NCBI GenBank assembly: GCA_031549865.1
Contig: JAVBPE010000031.1
Span: forward strand, 1-29,946
Length of the DNA: 29,946 nucleotides
From: JAVBPE01 sp031549865
GTDB taxonomy: Bacteria; Bacillota_I; Bacilli_A; Acholeplasmatales; Anaeroplasmataceae
Direction: 5' to 3'
In this document: piece after piece, positions 7,665-14,580 of the stretch
Layout of the letters: every line of letters starts with the position of its first letter
Numbering within the stretch: the stretch's first letter is position 1
Program-made: the position numbers and the translations under genes
The notes under the pieces: generated by a model
Told to the model about the DNA's origin: nothing
Databases searched by the model: none
The model's input: only the letters and a program-made list of their open reading frames with translations

Positions 7665-10185
7665 AACGTCCGTGACAATATTTGTATTTCTTACCGCTTC
7701 CACATGGACATGGATCATTTCTACCAACTTTTGGTCCTGCTGATTTTGGATCTTTTTTTGTTGCAGATTCTTTAATATCATTAGTAACTGTATTTTTATT
7801 TACTTCTTCACGTTCTAAGTTTGATCTAATTTGTGATCTAATTAAACTTCTAGTAACGTCTAAATTTATATTTTTAGTCATTACTTCAAATTTCTTATAT
7901 CCTTCTTTTTGATAAACTTGTAATGGATTTCCTTGCGCATATGAATGCAAGTTAACACCTTGGCGTAATTCTGACATTTCATCGATATGTTTAGTCCAAT
8001 GAGTATCAAGTACTTTAATTGTAATAACTTTTAAGAATTCATTATATAATTCTAATGGAATAGCATTTTTCTTTTCTTCCATTTTTTTCTTCGCAACACT
8101 TCTTAAATAATTAACAATATCATCTTCATCTAAAGTTTTCATATGATTAATATCAATTGAATTAGGTCCAAAATAATTTGTATTGCAGACTTGAGCAATT
8201 GCTTCATCATTAATATCAAACTTATTATTACCAACTTGGCGCATATTAGAATATACTATATCTTCGCAGGCTTTTTCAATCATACCATCAACAATATCTT
8301 CAATTGAATCACGAGTTATTACTTCTGTTCTTTGAGCATAAAATAATTCACGTTGACGACGCAATACATCATCATATTTTAAAACATTTTTACGAGCATC
8401 AAAGTTATGTCCTTCAATTTTTTCTTGAGCATTTGTCATTGCTTTAGTGAATACTTTAGATTCAAGTGGTTCGTTCGCATTTTCTTCATTACCAGCACCT
8501 AATCTAACAGCGAAAGCAAGACGATTTTTAAATGTTTCTCCACCAAATCTTTGAACTAATTCATCTTCGGTTGAAGTATAAAATTGTGAGAATCCAGGAT
8601 CTCCTTGACGTCCAGAACGACCTCTTAATTGGTTATCAATACGACGTGATTCATGACGTTCAGTACCAAAAACACATAATCCACCTAAAGCTTTAACTTC
8701 ATCATTAATTTTAATATCGGTACCGCGTCCTGCCATATTCGTCGCAATAGTAACAGCTCCAATTTCTCCAGCTTTAGCAACTATATCTGCTTCACGTTCG
8801 TGGTTTTTAGCATTTAAAACTTCATGAGGTATATTTTTTGATCTTAATTTTCTTGATAATAATTCCGATGTTTCAACTGAAATAGTACCCACTAAGATAG
8901 GTTGACCCTTTTCATGACGAACTTTAATTTCTTCAATTAAAGCATCAAACTTTTGATCCATTTTTACGAATAACAAATCTGGTCTATCAACTCGAGCAAT
9001 AGGTAAGTTTGTTGGAACTTCAACCACATACATATTATAAATATTTCTGAATTCTTCTTCTTCTGTTTTTGCAGTACCAGTCATTCCAGATAATTTTCTA
9101 TACATTCTAAAGAAATTTTGATAAGTAATTGTCGCAACAGTTACTGTCTCTTTCTTTATTTCAACATTTTCTTTTGCTTCAATTGCTTGATGTAATCCTT
9201 CTGAATATTGTCTTCCTTTTAAAATACGTCCTGTAAATTGGTCGACAATTAAGATTGCATCATCTTGTACAACATATTCTACACCTTCATGGAAAATATA
9301 GTTTGCTTTTAAAGCATTGTTTAAACGATGTACTAAATTAACATATTGAACTTCATATAAGTTAGGGATATTAAAGAAACTTTCCGCTTTTTTAATCCCT
9401 TCTTGTGTTAATGAAATTGATTTTGATTCGATATCAATTTCATAATCTTCATCTTTTAAAGCTTTACAAAAAGAGTCAGCTTGAACATATAATTGAGAAT
9501 TATTTTTGGCACCACCGCTTATAATTAAAGGCGTTCTTGCTTCGTCAATCAAAATAGAGTCAACTTCATCAATTACCGCATAATTTAGTCCACGTTGTTG
9601 AACTAAATCATCTTTATAAACAACCATGTGATCTCTTAAATAGTCAAAACCTAATTCACTATTTGTAGAATAAAGAATATCACATGCATATGCAGCCTTT
9701 TTTTCTTCTCTTGAATAATCACGTAAGTTTAAACCTACACTTAAACCCAAAAAGCGATAGATTTCACCGATTTCCCCATCCGTTTCACGTTGAGCAAGAT
9801 ATTCGTTTACTGTAACTATATGCACACCTTGTTCAGTTAAAGCATTTAAATATGCTGGCATAACTGCTGTTAAAGTTTTACCTTCCCCAGTTTTCATTTC
9901 AGCTATATTCCCACCATGAATCGCAATAGCACCGACAACTTGAACGTAGAATGGTTTTTTATTTGTAACACGAAAAGCAGCTTCTCTTACAACAGCATAA
10001 GCTTCTGGTAATATATCATCTAAAGACTTTCCTTGTTTTAATAATTCTTTTAAATATGGCGTCTTATTTTTTAATTCTTCATCACTTAATTTTTGAATTT
10101 CATTTTCATAATTCATTACTTTTAAAGCAATCTTTTTACATCTTTTTAATTCTTTATATCCTGAGTCAAATAAACTTTTTAACAT
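7663..10185 (-). CDS. secA: Preprotein translocase ATPase SecA
   Basis: 840-residue SecA motor that drives unfolded preproteins through SecYEG. Walker A is AEMKTGEGKTLTA (Lys103), the DEAD-type box is DEVDSILIDEAR near residue 205, and helicase motifs TNMAGRGTDI and QLRGRSGRQGDPG follow. The C-terminus is a zinc-binding SEC-C tail, CPCGSGKKYKYCH (Cys826, Cys828, Cys837, His838), used for SecB or ribosome contact in other bacteria. I chose the ATG at 10185 because GGTGG lies about nine bases upstream; an ATG at 10200 would put five extra residues and has no ribosome site. Own promoter upstream; prfB follows. Confidence 0.97.
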   Translation of the reverse strand: MLKSLFDSGYKELKRCKKIALKVMNYENEIQKLSDEELKNKTPYLKELLKQGKSLDDILPEAYAVVREAAFRVTNKKPFYVQVVGAIAIHGGNIAEMKTGEGKTLTAVMPAYLNALTEQGVHIVTVNEYLAQRETDGEIGEIYRFLGLSVGLNLRDYSREEKKAAYACDILYSTNSELGFDYLRDHMVVYKDDLVQQRGLNYAVIDEVDSILIDEARTPLIISGGAKNNSQLYVQADSFCKALKDEDYEIDIESKSISLTQEGIKKAESFFNIPNLYEVQYVNLVHRLNNALKANYIFHEGVEYVVQDDAILIVDQFTGRILKGRQYSEGLHQAIEAKENVEIKKETVTVATITYQNFFRMYRKLSGMTGTAKTEEEEFRNIYNMYVVEVPTNLPIARVDRPDLLFVKMDQKFDALIEEIKVRHEKGQPILVGTISVETSELLSRKLRSKNIPHEVLNAKNHEREADIVAKAGEIGAVTIATNMAGRGTDIKINDEVKALGGLCVFGTERHESRRIDNQLRGRSGRQGDPGFSQFYTSTEDELVQRFGGETFKNRLAFAVRLGAGNEENANEPLESKVFTKAMTNAQEKIEGHNFDARKNVLKYDDVLRRQRELFYAQRTEVITRDSIEDIVDGMIEKACEDIVYSNMRQVGNNKFDINDEAIAQVCNTNYFGPNSIDINHMKTLDEDDIVNYLRSVAKKKMEEKKNAIPLELYNEFLKVITIKVLDTHWTKHIDEMSELRQGVNLHSYAQGNPLQVYQKEGYKKFEVMTKNINLDVTRSLIRSQIRSNLEREEVNKNTVTNDIKESATKKDPKSAGPKVGRNDPCPCGSGKKYKYCHGR

Positions 10186-10225
10186 TATTAATACCACCAT
10201 TTTCTAGACTATAACACTATTTTTT

Positions 10226-10254
10226 ATTATACATTAAAAAAACATCATTATCAA
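10226..10254 (-). promoter_or_regulatory. Sigma-A promoter of secA
   Basis: TTGATA (TATCAA at 10249-10254) - 17 bases - TATAAT (ATTATA at 10226-10231) on the minus strand, giving a leader of roughly 35 nt before the secA start. Confidence 0.7.
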
Positions 10255-10280
10255 GAATTATCTTGCCCCATAAAATTAAA

Positions 10281-10305
10281 AAAAACGACCTCAAAAGTCA
10301 TTTTT
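10281..10305 (-). terminator. Terminator downstream of degV
   Basis: In the minus direction AAAAATGAC, 7-nt loop, GTCGTTTTT then further T's. The stem has nine pairs including one U-G and overlaps the degV stop codon. Confidence 0.75.
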
Positions 10306-11152
10306 AGTTATTTTCTTTTAAAACGTAAGCAATTGCACAACAATTAGGCCCAACATGTACTCCAATTACTGCTGGAACATGGCAAATACTATACTCATAA
10401 GTAATTCCTTTACTATTCATTAAATCGATAAGTTTCTCCATATTATCAGTAGTTTTTGTATATCCGTAGATTACTGGATAATTAAAATCAATCTTTTCAA
10501 ATTCAACTAAAGCCCCTAAATTAATTAAAGCTTTAGAAAATTTAATCGATTTTTCTATTACATTGACTGTCCCACCTTCTAAATTTATTACAGGCTTTAT
10601 TTGAAGAACTGAGCCTAATGCATATCCTGCTTTTGATAATCTTCCACCTTTAAATAAATATTTGAGACAATCAATAACTGCATATATTTTAACTCTTGGA
10701 ATTAGCTTTAAAATTTCTTGATAAATATCTTTACCACATACGCCGTTATCTCTTAATTTTATTGCTTCTAACACTAATATCTTTTGATTTGAAATGGTTG
10801 ATAGTGAATCAATTATATATACCTTATCATACCCTACTTCGTTATAAGCAATTAATGCTGAATTATAAGTTCCAGATAGCTTTGAGGATAATAAAATGCA
10901 TACAACTTCATCATTATTATTTTTTGCATGTTGAAATATTTCGCTAAAAACCACCGGTGATGGTTGACTAGATTTTGGTAATTCTTTTAAATTTTCTTGA
11001 AGTTCATAAAATTCTTCATTAGTTATTTCATATTGATCTTTATATGATTTTTCGTTAATTATGATTTCTATTGGTATTAATTCAATATCATATTTTTTTG
11101 CTTCCTCTATTGTGATACAAGACCCAGTATCAGTTATAATTTTTATTGCCAT
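10304..11152 (-). CDS. DegV-family fatty-acid-binding protein (FakB-like)
   Basis: 282-residue DegV protein. The N-terminal MAIKIITDTGSCI is the family's usual opening (D-T/S-x-S/C). SSKLSGTYNSA and a KYLFKGGRLSK block follow, then the C-terminal domain ending GVHVGPNCCAIAYV, which matches the usual 'H.GPG..g..f' motif. DegV/FakB proteins bind a fatty acid between two domains and present it to the kinase FakA, making acyl-phosphate for phospholipid synthesis. FakA is not in the window. A longer reading would start 40 codons upstream, but AAGGAAG sits eight bases before the ATG at 11152. A 14-bp palindrome lies over the presumed transcription start and recurs in front of the fatty-acid operon, which supports a lipid role. 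Confidence 0.88.
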   Translation of the reverse strand: MAIKIITDTGSCITIEEAKKYDIELIPIEIIINEKSYKDQYEITNEEFYELQENLKELPKSSQPSPVVFSEIFQHAKNNNDEVVCILLSSKLSGTYNSALIAYNEVGYDKVYIIDSLSTISNQKILVLEAIKLRDNGVCGKDIYQEILKLIPRVKIYAVIDCLKYLFKGGRLSKAGYALGSVLQIKPVINLEGGTVNVIEKSIKFSKALINLGALVEFEKIDFNYPVIYGYTKTTDNMEKLIDLMNSKGITYEYSICHVPAVIGVHVGPNCCAIAYVLKENN

Positions 11153-11170
11153 ATATTTTCTTCCTTTTTG

Positions 11171-11184
11171 TTTGAATATCAAAA
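11171..11184 (-). promoter_or_regulatory. FabT-box-like operator at the degV transcription start
   Basis: TTTTGATATTCAAA on the minus strand (core TTTGA-TAT-TCAAA). It starts nine bases after the -10 box, where a bound repressor would block initiation. The same 14-mer occurs at 26788-26801. FabT of streptococci and lactococci binds sites of the form TTTGA-N3-TCAAA; assignment to a FabT-like protein is inference, and no such gene is in the window. Confidence 0.6.
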
Positions 11185-11192
11185 CAAATATA

Positions 11193-11221
11193 ATTATATA
11201 CTCTTTTTTTGATAATATCAA
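11193..11221 (-). promoter_or_regulatory. Sigma-A promoter of degV
   Basis: TTGATA (TATCAA at 11216-11221) - 17 bases - TATAAT (ATTATA at 11193-11198) on the minus strand; start of transcription expected near 11186, 34 bases before the ATG. Confidence 0.75.
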
Positions 11222-11262
11222 GCGAAAAGTTAAGCGCATTTTACTTTTTGAAGCGTAAAAAT

Positions 11263-11282
11263 AAGCCTGCAAATGCAGGCTT
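11263..11282 (-). terminator. Terminator downstream of hpf
   Basis: Perfect GC-rich 8-bp stem AAGCCTGC / GCAGGCTT with a 4-nt loop, followed in the minus direction by ATTTTTACG. It separates hpf from degV. Confidence 0.85.
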
Positions 11283-11290
11283 AAATTATT

Positions 11291-11818
11291 TTATTTATTT
11301 TTTGTTTCAATTACTGCATAATTTCCATCATCTCTAATATAAACAACATTCGTTTTTCTAGTAGATTTATCTAAGAAAATAAAGAAATCATGTCCTAATA
11401 ATTCCATTTGATCAATTGCTTCTTCAACACTTAATGCTTCTAATTCGATTTCTTTGTTTCTTACTAATGAAGGCTCTTTTTCTTCTGGAAGAATTTCTTG
11501 AGTACGAATAGTATCTTTTCCAATTTTTACTTTCGTCTTTTCTTTATACTTCTTAACTTGAGACATCAACTTGTCAACGACTTTATCAATTGCTGCATAA
11601 ACATCTGCTTCGTATACCTCAGCTCGCATAATCAAATTTTTCGCTGGGATAGTTACCTCTACTTTATGCATATCCTTGTAAACCTTAGCGACAATTCTCG
11701 CAGTTAATTCTTCTGGATTATCTAAAAAGCTATCAAGTTTTGATAATTTCTTTTCAGCATACTCCTTGTTTGCTAAAGATGGCGCAAACCCATTTTTACC
11801 AACCATTTCAATTCTCAT
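11291..11818 (-). CDS. hpf: Ribosome hibernation-promoting factor, long form
   Basis: 175-residue long HPF. The N-terminal domain (residues 1-100, starting MRIEMVGKNGFAPSLANKEYAEKKLSKLD) binds the small subunit in the decoding region; the C-terminal domain (about 120-175, LEALSVEEAIDQMELLGHDFFIFLDKSTRKTNVVYIRDDGNYAVIE) is the dimerisation domain that pairs two 70S ribosomes into 100S particles. A TTG three codons upstream could be read as the start, but AAGGAG lies nine bases before the ATG at 11818 and the family starts here. The promoter carries a cre-like sequence. It lies upstream of secA-prfB as in many Firmicutes, with degV inserted between. Confidence 0.95.
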   Translation of the reverse strand: MRIEMVGKNGFAPSLANKEYAEKKLSKLDSFLDNPEELTARIVAKVYKDMHKVEVTIPAKNLIMRAEVYEADVYAAIDKVVDKLMSQVKKYKEKTKVKIGKDTIRTQEILPEEKEPSLVRNKEIELEALSVEEAIDQMELLGHDFFIFLDKSTRKTNVVYIRDDGNYAVIETKNK

Positions 11819-11852
11819 AAAATTCAACTCCTTCGTACTTATTGTTACCTAT

Positions 11853-11881
11853 ATTATATCACGTAAGTAAAACGTTTTCAA
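11853..11881 (-). promoter_or_regulatory. hpf promoter with overlapping cre-like site
   Basis: TTGAAA (TTTCAA at 11876-11881) - 17 bases - TATAAT (ATTATA at 11853-11858). The -35 and spacer contain TGAAAACGTTTTAC (minus strand, 11880-11867), which fits the CcpA cre consensus TGNAANCGNTNNCA at all fixed positions except the last two. A 16-base match, TG(A/T)AAACGTTTTACTT, recurs upstream of the EF-G paralog. Confidence 0.6.
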
Positions 11882-11890
11882 TATTTATGA

Positions 11891-12091
11891 CTAAATTTTG
11901 AAAACATTATGAGCATGAAGTCCTTTATTTCCTACTACTAATTCAAATTCAACTAGCTGCCCCTCAGCTAATGATTTGAATCCTTCATCTTGAATCGATG
12001 AATAATGAACGAAAATATCATCGTAATTTTCTTTTACAATAAATCCATATCCCTTTTCATTATTGAACCATTTCACTTTTCCCACTAACAT
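11891..12091 (-). CDS. cspA: Cold-shock domain protein
   Basis: 66-residue single CSD protein, the family's normal size. RNP1 is KGYGFI and RNP2 is DIFVHY; the opening GKVKWFNNEKGYGFI is diagnostic. Such proteins bind single-stranded RNA and act as RNA chaperones. AAGGAGG lies seven bases before the ATG. It has its own promoter and only a short leader, so the long thermosensor leader of E. coli cspA is not present. Ends in TAG. The symbol is generic; which paralog it corresponds to cannot be told. Confidence 0.96.
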   Translation of the reverse strand: MLVGKVKWFNNEKGYGFIVKENYDDIFVHYSSIQDEGFKSLAEGQLVEFELVVGNKGLHAHNVFKI

Positions 12092-12114
12092 ACAATACCT
12101 CCTTGTGTACTTCT

Positions 12115-12142
12115 ATTTTATAATTTATTATCATTTTTTCAA
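12115..12142 (-). promoter_or_regulatory. Probable promoter of the cold-shock gene
   Basis: TTGAAA (TTTCAA at 12137-12142) - 16 bases - TAAAAT (ATTTTA at 12115-12120) on the minus strand, leaving a leader of under 20 nt. Confidence 0.5.
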
Positions 12143-12166
12143 TTTATTTCGTACCAATAATTTCGA

Positions 12167-12541
12167 CTAATTTTTTATGTAATAACAAATTATATAAATA
12201 TCTTTTTTTTCAATTAATGAAAAATAACTTAACATTTTTATAAAAAAATCATTAATTATAATATAATCTAAAGCTAAGATTAAATTATCTTTATGATTAT
12301 TTCTTATTGACTTAAAGACCATTGAATACTCTACTGCAAAGGCATTAAAATTAATATAGAAAAATTTATCAAAAAGAGAATAAAAATAAACATTAACTCC
12401 ATTTAAAGGTATTACTGAGACATTTATTTTTAAAGGGTATTTTTTATAACACTTATCACAAATTAGCAGTTTTTTAAAAGAAAATAACTCATGAAATCTT
12501 CTTTCGATAAAAAAAATCTCGTCACATATAAAACATTTCAC
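12167..12541 (-). CDS. Small zinc-finger protein resembling the N-terminus of ComFC; possible remnant
   Basis: About 124 residues if translation begins at the GTG at 12541, which has GGGTG five bases upstream; the longer ORF to 12577 has no ribosome site. It then opens MKCFICDEIFF, with a second pair ICDKC about 25 residues on, so a CxxC...CxxC zinc site is likely. This opening and the spacing, with an LFSFKK stretch between, resemble ComFC/ComF proteins, which are often encoded just upstream of hpf-secA in Firmicutes. ComFC's second cysteine set and its phosphoribosyltransferase domain are missing, and there is no space for them before the cold-shock promoter. It is either a decayed comFC or a distinct small protein. 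Product function unknown. Ends in TAG. Confidence 0.45.
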   Translation of the reverse strand: MKCFICDEIFFIERRFHELFSFKKLLICDKCYKKYPLKINVSVIPLNGVNVYFYSLFDKFFYINFNAFAVEYSMVFKSIRNNHKDNLILALDYIIINDFFIKMLSYFSLIEKKDIYIICYYIKN

Positions 12542-12588
12542 ATTATCACCCACTTCTATATTTACTTTACTAAACATTAATTACTAAT

Positions 12589-12636
12589 TAAAAAAAGACG
12601 ATCTAGTTTTAAATAGATTCGTCTTTAATATAACTA
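12589..12636 (-). terminator. Terminator downstream of the first secreted-protein gene
   Basis: AAGACGATCTA and TAGATTCGTCTT form a stem with a one-base bulge around an 8-nt A/T loop; in the minus direction it ends in TTTTTTT (A run at 12589-12595). A second hairpin at 12640-12668 (ACTCACT / AGTGAGT) has its T run on the + strand. Confidence 0.7.
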
Positions 12637-12676
12637 TTTACTCACTCTTAAGGTACCACTTAGTGAGTTTTTTTGT

Positions 12677-13357
12677 TTAATAATTTAAATATAAATAATC
12701 GGATAATACAATATTAGAACTTCCAATTTGCCAATAATAGTCTTCTGGAGATCTTTCAATATATTCAAAATATGCTGTAGTAAAAGATATACCTATTTTA
12801 AAATTTTGGTTTTTTGGAATATTTATATTAAATGCGGCATAATTATAATTTGAATTATAACTACCTACAAAACTTGGAGCATAAGCAGTTCCAACACCAT
12901 TTATAAATAAAAAGAATGGTTGAACATTACTGCCATTTTTATGAGCGGCATCCCCATAATTTGAATTACCATAGTATGTAACATGATTATATACTTTGGC
13001 GACAGTACCATATGTAAATAAATTTACAGAATTATAAACTAAATCTCCATAGAAAACATCATGACCATATGTTACTGAGTTTGGGTTTTGAAAAACAACA
13101 TGTATTTCACTTGAAGTTACTATATTTAGTGTTACTTTTGAAGTGAAATCACTAACATATGGTCTAAGGTCCGTTCCCGTTTCCTCATAGTAATAAAATA
13201 AGCCATCATTCCAAGCATGATTAGTACTATGCAATCTTGTATTGTTAGTAGCAAATTCATATGTCAAAACGTTAGGCGACGCAGCATTTGCATTAACTGT
13301 AAAGAAAAACAATGAAAACATTAAAGCAAATAAACTTAAAAATATTTTTTTCTTCAT
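12677..13357 (-). CDS. Secreted protein of unknown family, tandem paralog A
   Basis: 226 residues. A clear signal peptide (MKKKIFLSLFALMFSLFFF, then VNANA) has a type I cleavage site after ANA, leaving about 200 residues rich in Tyr, Asn, Phe and Ser. No C-terminal membrane segment, LPXTG sorting signal or lipobox Cys is seen, so it is likely released. No family recognised; alternating hydrophobic stretches suggest beta structure. It shares long blocks with the next gene: FYYYEETGTDLRPYVSDFT, NGSNVQPFFLF, a KIGISFTTAY block, and a C-terminal YWQIGSSNIVLSDYLYLNY. The ATG has AAAGGAG upstream and follows a ~155-nt leader. Function unknown; a surface or secreted structural or interaction role is only a guess. 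Confidence 0.9.
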   Translation of the reverse strand: MKKKIFLSLFALMFSLFFFTVNANAASPNVLTYEFATNNTRLHSTNHAWNDGLFYYYEETGTDLRPYVSDFTSKVTLNIVTSSEIHVVFQNPNSVTYGHDVFYGDLVYNSVNLFTYGTVAKVYNHVTYYGNSNYGDAAHKNGSNVQPFFLFINGVGTAYAPSFVGSYNSNYNYAAFNINIPKNQNFKIGISFTTAYFEYIERSPEDYYWQIGSSNIVLSDYLYLNY

Positions 13358-13513
13358 AAATCTTATTTTCTCCTTTTATTTTTTCTAAAGTTTTTAAACT
13401 GATTTTAACGACCTAATTCATTAAGGACACTAATTATATTCAGTTAAAAAATTCCCTTTCCCTAATAGAATTTATAAAGTTTATATCGTTACCAATCAAT
13501 TTTTTTGGTACCT
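13358..13513 (-). promoter_or_regulatory. Conserved ~155-nt leader of secreted-protein gene A
   Basis: Untranslated region between the expected transcription start near 13513 and the ATG. On the minus strand it begins with GGTACC and GGTAACGATA 19 bases apart and carries TTAGGGAAAGGGAATT and GTCCTTAATGAATTAGG. Long runs are identical to the leader at 14290-14445. TAACGA can pair with TCGTTA and TTAACTGA with TCAGTTTAA, in interleaved order, so a pseudoknot is possible. This is not a riboswitch class I recognise. Confidence 0.45.
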
Positions 13514-13519
13514 AATTTA

Positions 13520-13547
13520 ATTATAAAATATTTTTTTTATTTATCAA
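13520..13547 (-). promoter_or_regulatory. Promoter of secreted-protein gene A
   Basis: TTGATA (TATCAA at 13542-13547) - 16 bases - TATAAT (ATTATA at 13520-13525) on the minus strand. The GGTACC element follows the -10 by seven bases. Confidence 0.6.
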
Positions 13548-13575
13548 ACAATAAAGTTCGACATTTAATAAAAAA

Positions 13576-13607
13576 GTTAAATCATAAAATATACTGGCTT
13601 TTATGAT
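13576..13607 (-). terminator. Terminator downstream of secreted-protein gene B
   Basis: Perfect 9-bp stem ATCATAAAA (13581-13589) / TTTTATGAT (13599-13607), loop TATACTGGC, ending just beyond the stop codon of gene B and followed by a T-rich tract in the minus direction. Confidence 0.7.
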
Positions 13608-13608
13608 C

Positions 13609-14289
13609 TTAGTTAAGATAAAAATCATCTGATAAAACTATATTAGTATTGCCTAATTGCCAATAGCAATAATCATATCCAGAACGTCCTTCATATCTCA
13701 AATAATTTGTTGTAAAAGAAATACCCATTTGAAAGTTACGCTTAACAGGAAATGTTGGAAGTGTAAATGTTGCATAATAATAATAATATGCATCATATTT
13801 TGCAATTGAATTTGGGGTATAACTATACCCATTATAAAATAAGAAAAATGGTTGAACATTTGTTCCATTACGATGATTACTATCCCCATAATATCCTTGA
13901 TATGTAAAGTAATTATATGATGAATTATTCAAAAAATTGCCATAACTAAATAAATTTAAGGAAGTATAAAGATAATCACCATAACTATCATCCAAATCAT
14001 ATATTATTTCAGTTGGGTGTTTAAATATAACATGAACTGTATCGTAGCCTATTATATTTATAGAAAATTTTGGTGTAAAATCACTGACATAAGGTCTAAG
14101 ATCAGTTCCAGTTTCTTCATAATAATAAAAGAAACCATTATTCCAATAATTATTTGAACTTAATAGCCTATAATTATTTTCTGCATAATCATAGGAACGA
14201 ACATCAGGTGATGCAGCGCTAGCATTAACTGTAAAGAAAAGCAATGAAAACATTAAAGCAAATAAACTTAAAAATATTTTTTTCTTCAT
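13609..14289 (-). CDS. Secreted protein of unknown family, tandem paralog B
   Basis: 226 residues, same length as its neighbour, with an almost identical signal peptide (cleavage after ASA) and the same blocks: FYYYEETGTDLRPYVSDFT, NGTNVQPFFLF, MGISFTTNY and a C-terminal QLGNTNIVLSDDFYLN. The mature parts differ over most of the rest (for example residues 75-130), so the copies have diverged far more than their signal peptides and leaders. Very rich in Tyr, with runs such as YYYYYATF. A single Cys near the C-terminus (DYCYW) is absent from paralog A. No anchor or enzyme motif is visible. The unit of duplication, gene plus leader plus promoter, is 932 bases, judged from the spacing of the two start codons. 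Confidence 0.9.
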   Translation of the reverse strand: MKKKIFLSLFALMFSLLFFTVNASAASPDVRSYDYAENNYRLLSSNNYWNNGFFYYYEETGTDLRPYVSDFTPKFSINIIGYDTVHVIFKHPTEIIYDLDDSYGDYLYTSLNLFSYGNFLNNSSYNYFTYQGYYGDSNHRNGTNVQPFFLFYNGYSYTPNSIAKYDAYYYYYATFTLPTFPVKRNFQMGISFTTNYLRYEGRSGYDYCYWQLGNTNIVLSDDFYLN

Positions 14290-14445
14290 AAATCTTATTT
14301 TCTCCTTTTTTTATTTTCTTAAAATCTTTAAACTGATTTTAACGACCTAATTCATTAAGGACAATAATTATATTCAGTTAATAATTCCCTTTCCCTAATT
14401 GATTTCATAGTTTGTATCGTTACCAACCAATTTAATGGTACCTAC
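14290..14445 (-). promoter_or_regulatory. Conserved ~155-nt leader of secreted-protein gene B
   Basis: Counterpart of the leader at 13358-13513. GGTACC (14437-14442) and GGTAACGATA are 18 bases apart, and the central stretch through TCCTTAATGAATTAGGTCGT is almost unchanged. The putative pairing segments TAACGA/TCGTTA and TTAACTGA/TCAGTTTAA are present in both copies. Confidence 0.45.
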
Positions 14446-14449
14446 TTTA

Positions 14450-14477
14450 ATTATAAATTACATAAAATAAATGTCAA
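14450..14477 (-). promoter_or_regulatory. Promoter of secreted-protein gene B
   Basis: TTGACA (TGTCAA at 14472-14477) - 16 bases - TATAAT (ATTATA at 14450-14455) on the minus strand; a near-consensus promoter, slightly better than that of paralog A. Confidence 0.7.
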
Positions 14478-14544
14478 ATATTGCTTTACGACATATTTTT
14501 TTACTTTTTTACTCTATTTGACATTATGTTTACTTTTTATATAA

Positions 14545-14575
14545 AAAAGCCAAAATCATTTAGATTCAGGCTTTT
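14545..14575 (-). terminator. Terminator downstream of the EF-G paralog
   Basis: AAAAGCC / GGCTTTT stem with a 17-nt loop region, followed by TTTT in the minus direction; lies 6 to 36 bases beyond the stop codon. Confidence 0.7.
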
Positions 14576-14580
14576 GGTTA

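Noticed and set aside
13698..13889. 63-residue minus-strand ORF inside secreted paralog B
   Set aside because: It is another frame of the secreted-protein gene, with a Met/Ile/His-rich composition typical of a shadow ORF.
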